Assembly: GCF_030651755.1 (NCBI RefSeq)
Contig: NZ_JAUSBZ010000137.1
Coordinates: forward strand, 1-51,972
Length of the DNA stretch: 51,972 nucleotides
DNA from: Phenylobacterium sp.
GTDB lineage: Bacteria > Pseudomonadota > Alphaproteobacteria > Caulobacterales > Caulobacteraceae
Reading direction: 5' to 3'
Under the pieces are notes generated by a model. The model was given only the letters and a program-made list of their open reading frames with translations. It made no database searches and was not told the origin of the DNA. A program made the position numbers and the translations under genes. Of the stretch, positions 35,114 to 41,028 are shown in pieces (positions within the stretch are counted from its first letter, which is position 1; each line of letters starts with the position of its first letter).

Positions 35114-35584
35114 TCAGGTCTTGTAGGTCTTGAACGGGGTGGGCAGGGCCGTCCCCGTGGCCTTGGCCAGCAACCGGCCTTCGGGATCAAACAGCTCGCC
35201 CTCGGTGAAGGCGATGCTGCGGCCCCATTTCAGCACGCGACCGATCCCCTTGATCTGCCCAGGCATGGCCGGACGGAGGAAGCTGGTCTTCATCTCCAGG
35301 GTCGGCGCCACATGGGTCATGCCCGAGGCGACCATGCAGGCCACCGACATGGCCTCGTCCAGCATGGCGCAGAGATAGCCCCCCTGGATCTGCTTCATCG
35401 GATTGAGCAGGAGCTCGGCCTTGGCGTCGAAGGCCACCTCAACCATCTTCTGGGCCTGGTTCACCGCCACCATCTGGAAGCCGAGGGTCTGGGAGCCGGT
35501 CGGCTGGTTCTTGGTGCGCAGGAAACGGGCCAGGATGGCCTCGTCGGTCAGAGCCTCAGGCTCAGTAGCGGCGACGTCGGTCAT
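35114..35584 (-). CDS. PaaI-like hotdog-fold thioesterase
   Basis: Protein of 156 residues with the hotdog thioesterase pattern: NPMKQIQGGYLCAMLDEAMSVA, where the helix and the conserved acidic residue (Asp/Glu in LDEA) form the active site, followed by PTLEMKTSFLRPAMPGQIKGIGRV. The usual HGG is QGG. Members hydrolyse acyl-CoA or aromatic-CoA esters; the substrate here is unknown. It begins 5 bp after the sspB stop and its own stop is 2 bp before the proposed start of the C13 peptidase, so the four genes probably form one transcript. Confidence 0.88.
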   Translation of the reverse strand: MTDVAATEPEALTDEAILARFLRTKNQPTGSQTLGFQMVAVNQAQKMVEVAFDAKAELLLNPMKQIQGGYLCAMLDEAMSVACMVASGMTHVAPTLEMKTSFLRPAMPGQIKGIGRVLKWGRSIAFTEGELFDPEGRLLAKATGTALPTPFKTYKT

Positions 35585-35589
35585 CGGGC

Positions 35590-36087
35590 CTATTTCTTGC
35601 GGAAGTGATCGAGAGAGATGACCTTTTCGGCCGGATCGATGGGGGGATCGGGCTCCCCGGCCGGTTCCGCCGCATTGGCTTCGCCGGCGACCGCGGCCGC
35701 AGCGCCGCCGTCGCCGCCAGCCTCGAACTGCAGCAGGAACTGCACGCTCGGGTCATAGAAGCGCGACACCGCCGCATAGGGCACCGACACCCGCTTGGGC
35801 TGGCCGCCAAACTTCAGGGTCACCGAGAAGAAGGTCTCGCCAGGCGCCAGGTCCCAGTACTGGTGCTGCAGGACGATGGTCATCTCGTCGGGATATTTCG
35901 ACAGCAGATCCACAGGACCCGACACGCCCGGCGCGTCGGTCTTGAAGGTCACATAGAAATGGTGGGCGCCGGGCAGGCCCTCGGGCGAGGCCGCGCGCTT
36001 CAGGGCGGCCTTGACCACGCCGCGCAAGGCTTCCTGGGCCATCGCTTCGTAGTGCATCTGGTCTTGGGCCGGGGGCTCTTGGGCCAT
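35590..36087 (-). CDS. sspB: ClpXP adaptor SspB (alpha-proteobacterial type)
   Basis: Protein of 165 residues that binds the ssrA tag and tethers tagged proteins to ClpX. The N-terminal helix leads into a beta-rich tag-binding domain (HHFYVTFKTDAPGVSGP, YPDEMTIVLQHQYWDLAP, FGGQPKRVSVPYAAVSRF). A Gly/Ala-rich flexible linker (about 122-150) ends in the ClpX-docking motif VISLDHFRKK at the C-terminus. The start at 36087 (MAQEPPAQDQ) has GGAG five bases upstream; the open frame continues further but without support. The tmRNA gene lies 2.8 kb away. It shares a 144-bp divergent promoter region with the acetyltransferase gene. Confidence 0.93.
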   Translation of the reverse strand: MAQEPPAQDQMHYEAMAQEALRGVVKAALKRAASPEGLPGAHHFYVTFKTDAPGVSGPVDLLSKYPDEMTIVLQHQYWDLAPGETFFSVTLKFGGQPKRVSVPYAAVSRFYDPSVQFLLQFEAGGDGGAAAAVAGEANAAEPAGEPDPPIDPAEKVISLDHFRKK

Positions 36088-36231
36088 GGGGTCTCCGCCT
36101 GGGGTCTGCTGGCCGGAGGGTAGCGTTTCGGCGCCGTGGCGCAAGCGCCCGTTGCGTGGCAGGCGAGCCATGACGGTGGTTGGCGCGGGGAAACGGATTG
36201 GCTAGTGTCTCGGCCGCGGCGGGGGCCGGTC

Positions 36232-37632
36232 ATGTTGTTCGCGTCGCCGAGCTTTCTTTTCGTATTTCTGCCGCTGTGCCTGGCCGCCTATTTCGCCAGT
36301 CGCACCATGGCGACCCGCAATGCGGTCCTGATCGCCGCCTCCCTGATCTTCTACGCCTGGGGCGAACCGGCCTATGTGGCCTTGATGGCCGCCATGACGG
36401 TGTTCAACTATGGCGCCGCCCTATGGATTGACGCGCGGGACGGCCCCTCCCGAAAGACCGCGCTGCTCCTCGCCGTCGGCGTCAATCTGGCCGCGCTCAG
36501 CCTGTTCAAATATGCCGGCTTCCTGGCTGACAGCCTCAACCTGGTGTTGGCGCCCGCAGGGTTGGGCGTGCCCCGACCGCAGATCCCACTGCCCCTGGGC
36601 ATCTCCTTCTTCACCTTCCATTGCCTGTCCTACCTGATGGACACCTATCGGCGGCGGTTTCCCGCCAATCGGGACCTGCCGCAGGTGGCGCTTTATATCG
36701 CCCTGTTCCCACAACTGATCGCCGGACCCATCGTCCGCTACAAGACCATCGCGCGGCGCCTGGTCCTGCGCCGTCACAGCCTGGGACGCGCCTCCGCCGG
36801 GATGCGAATCTTCATCATCGGCCTGGCCCAGAAGCTGCTGATCGCCGACACCCTGGCGCCGGTGGCCGACGCGGTGTTCGACCAGACCGCCCAGCCGGGC
36901 CTGGCCGAGGCGTGGCTGGGCGCGGTGGCCTATACCCTGCAAATATATTTCGACTTCGCCGGCTATTCGACCATGGCCATCGGCCTGGCGATCATATTCG
37001 GGTTCAACCTGCCGAGAAACTTCCGCACCCCCTACGCCTCGACCTCGATCACCGAGTTCTGGCGTCGCTGGCACATCAGCCTGTCCACCTGGTTCCGGGA
37101 CTATCTCTACATCCCCCTGGGCGGTAATCGCGGTCCGGACTGGAAGACCTGGCGCAACCTGGTGATCGTGTTTCTGCTGTGCGGCCTCTGGCATGGGGCG
37201 GCCTGGACCTTCGTCCTTTGGGGCGCCTGGCATGGCGCCTTCCTGGTGCTGGAACGCATGGGGCTGGGGGCGGTCCTGAAGGCGATCCCGCGGCCCGCGG
37301 CCTGGCTCTATGCGCTGATGGTGGTGATCCTGGGCTGGGTGCTCTTCCGGGCCGAAAGCCTGGGCCGGGCGGTCGAGGTCTGGGCTGGAATGGCCGGCCT
37401 GCGGGGCCTGGGGGAGTTCAGCGCGGCCACGGCGATCGCCTTCCAGCCCATCCATCACTGGCTGATCCCGGTGGCCGTCGCCCTGGCGGTGTTCGGCCTG
37501 CCCTGGCGGGTGCGATCGGGCCAGAGCGGACGAGCCTGGATCGACACCGCCATGATCCTGCTGCTGCTGGCCCTGGCCCTGCTGCGGGTGGCGCAGGGCA
37601 CCTACAGCCCATTCCTCTATTTCCGGTTCTGA
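36232..37632 (+). CDS. MBOAT O-acyltransferase, AlgI-like
   Basis: Multi-pass inner-membrane protein of 466 residues. MBOAT hallmarks: LPLGISFFTFHCLSYLMD, the conserved block ITEFWRRWHISLSTWFRDYL and the catalytic His321 in GLWHGAAW. AlgI proteins pass acetyl groups from the cytoplasm to a periplasmic partner that acetylates a polysaccharide. The start at 36232 (MLFASPSFLF) is where family similarity begins; upstream frame residues are not family-like. The partner is encoded 10 bp downstream. No alginate or cellulose synthase genes are in the window, so the acetylated polymer is unknown. Confidence 0.93.
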   Translation: MLFASPSFLFVFLPLCLAAYFASRTMATRNAVLIAASLIFYAWGEPAYVALMAAMTVFNYGAALWIDARDGPSRKTALLLAVGVNLAALSLFKYAGFLADSLNLVLAPAGLGVPRPQIPLPLGISFFTFHCLSYLMDTYRRRFPANRDLPQVALYIALFPQLIAGPIVRYKTIARRLVLRRHSLGRASAGMRIFIIGLAQKLLIADTLAPVADAVFDQTAQPGLAEAWLGAVAYTLQIYFDFAGYSTMAIGLAIIFGFNLPRNFRTPYASTSITEFWRRWHISLSTWFRDYLYIPLGGNRGPDWKTWRNLVIVFLLCGLWHGAAWTFVLWGAWHGAFLVLERMGLGAVLKAIPRPAAWLYALMVVILGWVLFRAESLGRAVEVWAGMAGLRGLGEFSAATAIAFQPIHHWLIPVAVALAVFGLPWRVRSGQSGRAWIDTAMILLLLALALLRVAQGTYSPFLYFRF

Positions 37633-37642
37633 GGAAGGCGCC

Positions 37643-38743
37643 ATGTTCAGTCCTCGCCGATATCTGATCCTGATGGTGATGGCGGTCCTGGTGGTCCCTG
37701 TGATCGCCATGCCTCTCGTCCCGTTCCAGACCGTGTCGCGGGAAGAAAACCGCATGCTGGCCTCGCCGCCGGCCTGGCCACAGGATGCTGAGGCCTGGCG
37801 TCTGGCGCCCCGGGCCGTGGACGCCTTCCTTGCCGACCACTTCGCTCTGCGGGAGGCGGCCATCTGGGTCGGCGCCCGCCTGGAGCGACGTCTGGGCGTC
37901 ACCACCCCGGCCCAGGCGATGGCGGTGATGGGAGAGGGGGGGCAGATGTTCCTCACCGAGGGCCTGCTTCGCTCCACGGGTCAGGACACCGATCCCCAGC
38001 GGGCCGGCGACTATGCCGATTTTGTCTGTCAGGTGGCCGCGCGCCTGGCGGCCCGGGGAACGGTCCTGGCCACCGGACTGGCCCCATCGCCCGGGACCAT
38101 CCTCACCGACCAGACCCCGCCCTGGGCGCGGCCGGCGGTCACGCCCAGCGATCATGATCTGATCCTGGCGGCGCTCAGCGCCTGCGGCGCTCCAGTGAGT
38201 GACCTGCGCCCAGCACTACGGGCCGCCGCGGACTCCGCGGCCATGTATCGCCGTTTCGACAGCCACTGGACCCCCAAGGGCGCGCTGGTGGCCTACAACG
38301 AAATGGCCGAAGCCCTCGGACGTCCGGACTGGCGTTGGGCTCATGAGGATCTGGCCTGGGCCGAGGTGCGGGTCGACGACGGGGACCTGCCGCGCATGGC
38401 CGGCATGCCGCCGGCGATCGAAACCCTGGAAATCCACGACCGCACGGGCCTCACGCCGAGGATGACCCGTCAGGCGCTGGACGCCTATGGCGGCCCGATA
38501 CCGGCCTTCTCCGTGCGGAGCGGGACGGAGGGGCCAAGCGTCGTCATCATCGGAGACAGCTTCACCGCCGACTTCTTCCCTTCCCTGATGGCCGAGCGCG
38601 TGGGCCGCCTGGTCTGGATCCACATGAATGGTTGCGGCTTTGACTGGCGGGTGATCGAGGACGCCGCCCCAGACTACGTGCTGCTGCTGCCGGCCGAACG
38701 CAACGCCATGTGCCACGGGGTCCGACCCAAGGGCTGGGGCTGA
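37643..38743 (+). CDS. AlgJ/AlgX-like SGNH-fold periplasmic O-acetyltransferase
   Basis: Protein of 366 residues with an N-terminal signal anchor (about 6-27). Conserved features: SREENRMLASPP, DAFLADHFALRE, the Asp-x-His motif in DSHWTPKGA, and the nucleophile-serine block IGDSFTADFF. Together these match AlgJ/AlgX-type acetyltransferases, which receive acetyl from the MBOAT partner and move it onto exopolysaccharide in the periplasm. It follows the MBOAT gene by 10 bp with GAGGAAGG before the ATG, so the two are co-transcribed. It ends before the tmRNA gene, which is transcribed toward it. Confidence 0.87.
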   Translation: MFSPRRYLILMVMAVLVVPVIAMPLVPFQTVSREENRMLASPPAWPQDAEAWRLAPRAVDAFLADHFALREAAIWVGARLERRLGVTTPAQAMAVMGEGGQMFLTEGLLRSTGQDTDPQRAGDYADFVCQVAARLAARGTVLATGLAPSPGTILTDQTPPWARPAVTPSDHDLILAALSACGAPVSDLRPALRAAADSAAMYRRFDSHWTPKGALVAYNEMAEALGRPDWRWAHEDLAWAEVRVDDGDLPRMAGMPPAIETLEIHDRTGLTPRMTRQALDAYGGPIPAFSVRSGTEGPSVVIIGDSFTADFFPSLMAERVGRLVWIHMNGCGFDWRVIEDAAPDYVLLLPAERNAMCHGVRPKGWG

Positions 38744-38785
38744 CAAGCCTTAGGGGCAGGGGCAGATTTCGATTTGGGGAAAGGT

Positions 38786-38813
38786 GGAGGGGTTCTGTTG
38801 CAAGGCCCCCTCC
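38786..38813 (-). terminator. Hairpin after ssrA
   Basis: On the minus strand, a 7-bp stem GGAGGGG/CCCCTCC (38813-38807 with 38792-38786) with a 14-base loop follows the tmRNA coding piece and is followed by ACCTTT. The T-run is short. The same stem could also terminate the convergent acetyltransferase transcript. Confidence 0.55.
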
Positions 38814-39104
38814 CGGCCCCGCCTAGCGCTGCTAAGACACTAGGAGTTTAGGTCGAAATCTATCGGACCGCTTACGCAGCCAAACGGACTTCTTCAGCGA
38901 AGTTATCGTTCGCATTTAGATTAAGGCCCGAAACGGTGGGCCAAGCCGAGAGAAAGCAACACCTTTAGACGTCTGTCGATGCTGATCGGCCCCAGATTTC
39001 CCGGCGATACCCGGAGAAGGATTTGGTGGAGCCGCCGGGAATCGCACCCGGGTCCAGTCCGCTTATGACGTGCGCGTTTATCTCCATAGTCCGGCGAACC
39101 GGAC
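38814..39104 (-). ncRNA. ssrA: tmRNA (ssrA), circularly permuted two-piece type
   Basis: Ribosome-rescue RNA read on the minus strand. The acceptor piece comes first: a TΨC-like arm and the discriminator/CCA end, GGTGCGATTCCCGGCGGC then TCCACCA, finishing at 39024. After a 30-base spacer (38994-39023) the coding piece begins at 38993 with GGGGCCGA. Its first seven bases pair with the acceptor end (CGGCTCC), including the tmRNA-specific G-U at the third pair. This gene order, 3' part before 5' part, is the permuted form known from Caulobacter and other alphaproteobacteria, which is cut into two RNAs. The tag frame is at 38872-38913. Exact outer ends were not determined. Confidence 0.95.
38872..38913 (-). 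CDS. tmRNA tag reading frame
   Basis: Resume codon GCG followed by codons giving ANDNFAEEVRLAA and TAA. With the alanine brought by the charged tmRNA the tag is 14 residues, AANDNFAEEVRLAA. The ANDNFAEE part is the SspB-binding region known from Caulobacter, and the final Leu-Ala-Ala is the ClpX signal. C. crescentus has FAVAA at the end, so the C-terminal half differs. Confidence 0.93.
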   Translation of the reverse strand, partial: ANDNFAEEVRLAA

Positions 39105-39110
39105 AGGTTG

Positions 39111-39139
39111 AATATAGGGCGGGGCCGGCTGAATTTGAA
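39111..39139 (-). promoter_or_regulatory. ssrA promoter candidate
   Basis: On the minus strand TATATT (39116-39111) is a strong -10 element, 17 bases after TTCAAA (39139-39134), a weak -35. A start near 39104 would begin the RNA just before the acceptor piece. It stands between the stop of the hypothetical secreted protein (39156) and ssrA. Confidence 0.6.
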
Positions 39140-39155
39140 GGCCTTTCGCGAAACC

Positions 39156-39980
39156 TCAGGGGTTTGGCGGCCGATCGGCGGGCTTGATGCGGCCGCCGCC
39201 GCCGATCAGGGCCCCATAGGCGGCCCGCTCCCGGGAGAAGTCCGCGCCATTGGGGAGCAGAACATCGATCCTGGGCTCGTGGCCCAACGCCGCCCCGACG
39301 GCGGTTTCCAGGAGCTCGGCGACCTCGCCCACCTCGGCCTCATCGCAGTCGCGGCGCAGGGCGCCGCCCTGGCGTTCGGTCAGACGGATCAGGTCAAAGG
39401 CCACGCCGTCCAGGCAGATGGAGCCGACGCTGGCGTTCCCCTCCTGGGCGACGGCGTCCCGCGGGCTGTCCCAGACAGATGCGGCCGCCAAGGCCTGGAT
39501 CCGCGCCCGGTAGCCCGCCGGCAGCTCCATGTCGAAGCCGACCCGCCGGGCGATATCTGGCTCACAGCAGGCGCGGCCGGCGCGCACCTGGACGAAGGCC
39601 TTGCCGTCCCGCCGGGCGGTCAGGCGGATGACCATCTGCTCAACGCTGTTGGAGGGCCTGCGCCAGACCTCGATCATCGCCTCGCCGCCATAGACCACCT
39701 GCGTCTGCAGGGGCGGCAGGCCCCACAGGCGATAGAGGGTCGGCTCGATGGGGGTGACCACAGGGGCTGGGCCGCTGCGGGGCAGGCGGCGCCTGGCCAT
39801 CGGGTCGGCGGCGTCGGACAGGGCCGGGCGCTCGGCGCTCCACCATTCGCCGGGGTCGGGCGGGGGATAGGGCCAGGCCGCGCCGGGCGGGGCGGCGGTT
39901 GGCGCCTGGGCAAGGCCAGGTGTGGCTGCCATGAGACTGAGGGCCAGACCGAGGGCCGCCCGCTGCGTCTTGGTCGCCAT
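39156..39980 (-). CDS. Hypothetical secreted protein
   Basis: Protein of 274 residues with a signal peptide (MATKTQRAALGLALSLMAATPGLAQ, cleavage after AQA at about 26). A Pro-rich stretch (27-70) precedes a domain with four cysteines (two adjacent in GRACCEPDI, one in GSICLDG, one in RRDCDEA), which could form disulfides. I do not recognise the family. It follows ilvH by 9 bp on the same strand, so it may be co-transcribed with the ilv genes, but nothing suggests a role in amino-acid synthesis. Confidence 0.75.
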   Translation of the reverse strand: MATKTQRAALGLALSLMAATPGLAQAPTAAPPGAAWPYPPPDPGEWWSAERPALSDAADPMARRRLPRSGPAPVVTPIEPTLYRLWGLPPLQTQVVYGGEAMIEVWRRPSNSVEQMVIRLTARRDGKAFVQVRAGRACCEPDIARRVGFDMELPAGYRARIQALAAASVWDSPRDAVAQEGNASVGSICLDGVAFDLIRLTERQGGALRRDCDEAEVGEVAELLETAVGAALGHEPRIDVLLPNGADFSRERAAYGALIGGGGRIKPADRPPNP

Positions 39981-39989
39981 GCCGTGCTC

Positions 39990-40538
39990 CTAAAGGGCGT
40001 CGGCCCCCCGTGTGATGGAAAGCACGCCGGTGCGTGACAGTTCCACAAGGCCGAGCGGCCGCATCAGTTCGGCGAACTTGTCGATCTTGTTGGGCGCGCC
40101 GGTGATCTCGAAGACGAAGCTCTCATGGGTAGTGTCGATCACCCGGGCGCGGAAGATGTCGGCCACCCGCAGGGCCTCGACCCGCTCGGCGCCGAGGCTC
40201 TTGACCTTCACCAGGGCCAATTCGCGTTCGAGACCATTGGGGTCGCGGGTCACGTCCTGGACATGGCGGGTGGAGACCATCTTCTCCAGCTGGGCTTCGA
40301 TCTGACCCAGCACATGTGGCGTGCCGCGGGTGACGATGGTCACCCGGCTGGTGTGAGCATTGCGGTCAGTCTCGGCGACCGTCAGGCTCTCGATATTGTA
40401 GCCCCGGGCGGCGAACAGCCCGACCAGCCGGTGCAGCACGCCCGGCTCGTTGTCCACGAGCACGGCGAAGGTGGCGAGGTTCTCCACCTCGGCCTTGTGG
40501 TCGAGGTCATAGACGGAGGCGGGCTGGGGATCGGGCAT
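39990..40538 (-). CDS. ilvH: Acetolactate synthase small (regulatory) subunit
   Basis: Regulatory subunit of acetolactate synthase, about 182 residues. It has the N-terminal ACT domain (TFAVLVDNEPGVLHRLVGLFA, RGYNIESLTVAETD) that senses valine, and a C-terminal domain (FRARVIDTTHESFVFEITGA). The ATG at 40538 (MPDPQPASV) is favoured because GGAAGAG lies upstream; an ATG at 40553 adds five residues. It is the partner of ilvB, from which it is separated by a small nuclease gene and a repeat pair, whereas in Caulobacter the two subunit genes are adjacent (there called ilvBN). Confidence 0.95.
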   Translation of the reverse strand: MPDPQPASVYDLDHKAEVENLATFAVLVDNEPGVLHRLVGLFAARGYNIESLTVAETDRNAHTSRVTIVTRGTPHVLGQIEAQLEKMVSTRHVQDVTRDPNGLERELALVKVKSLGAERVEALRVADIFRARVIDTTHESFVFEITGAPNKIDKFAELMRPLGLVELSRTGVLSITRGADAL

Positions 40539-40565
40539 CAAGGTCTCTTCCATACGTACGGGAGA

Positions 40566-40892
40566 TCAGGTGTCACAGGCGCTGGCTGAGGGCAACCGTG
40601 GCTGGCCGCTTCGACGACGGCTCAGCGCGCTTACGGTGGTCCAGTCGCCGGAGGCGAGGGCTTCCTTCTTGGCGCGGGACCAACCCTTGACCTTTCGTTC
40701 GAAGGCGATGGCGTCGGTGATGCGCTGGAACTCTTCGCACCAGACAAGGGTCACGGGACGACGCCGTTGCGTGTAGTCGCCGCCTTCGCCAGCTTGATGT
40801 TGGCTGACGCGAGTCTGGACATCCTCACCGCGGTGCGAGCCGACATAGTATGAGCCGTCTGCGCACCTCAGCATGTAGACCCAAGCGCTCAC
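40566..40892 (-). CDS. Small GIY-YIG nuclease-domain protein
   Basis: Stand-alone GIY-YIG domain of 108 residues (UvrC/URI-like). Core motif elements: VYML at 5-8, YYVG at 15-18, Arg28 in TRVSQH, and the metal-binding Glu65 in AFERKVKGWSRAKKEAL. The start is a GTG at 40892. It lies inside the ilvB-ilvH operon, in the same orientation, with an inverted repeat pair directly upstream, so it looks like a later insertion. Such orphan GIY-YIG proteins are common in alphaproteobacteria and mostly uncharacterised. An intact active site suggests nicking or cleavage of DNA. Confidence 0.87.
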   Translation of the reverse strand: MSAWVYMLRCADGSYYVGSHRGEDVQTRVSQHQAGEGGDYTQRRRPVTLVWCEEFQRITDAIAFERKVKGWSRAKKEALASGDWTTVSALSRRRSGQPRLPSASACDT

Positions 40893-40903
40893 GCCGCCGC
40901 CCT

Positions 40904-41021
40904 CGTCCTTCGAGGCCCGCTGCGCGGGCGCCTCAGGATGAGGGCGACTGGAACGCCCTGCCTCATGGCCTCACATACCTTCCTCATCCTGAGGTGCGAG
41001 CGTAGCGAGCCTCGAAGGACG
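40904..41021. repeat. Inverted pair of 40-bp palindromic (REP-like) elements
   Basis: Unit 1 (40904-40943) begins CGTCCTTCGAGGC and ends CCTCAGGATGAGG. Unit 2 (40982-41021) is its reverse complement with about 35 of 40 positions matching, beginning CCTCATCCTGAGG and ending CTCGAAGGACG. Each unit has a central GC stem (for example CCCGC-TG-CGCGGG in unit 1). A 38-bp spacer separates them. Elements of this type are dispersed in many alphaproteobacterial genomes. The pair lies between ilvB and the GIY-YIG gene and could fold into a long hairpin in the operon mRNA. Confidence 0.88.
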
Positions 41022-41028
41022 CAAGGCC

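Noticed and set aside
39024..39104. A tRNA gene at the GGTTC-like arm and CCA end
   Set aside because: The cloverleaf is incomplete (no anticodon arm) and the matching 5' acceptor strand occurs 30 bases after the CCA, which identifies permuted tmRNA.
40904..41021. CRISPR array
   Set aside because: Only two units, in inverted not direct orientation, with no further repeats or cas genes in the window.
40554..41028. Insertion sequence within ilvB-ilvH
   Set aside because: No transposase, no terminal repeats at the outer borders and no target-site duplication were seen; only a nuclease gene and REP-like units.
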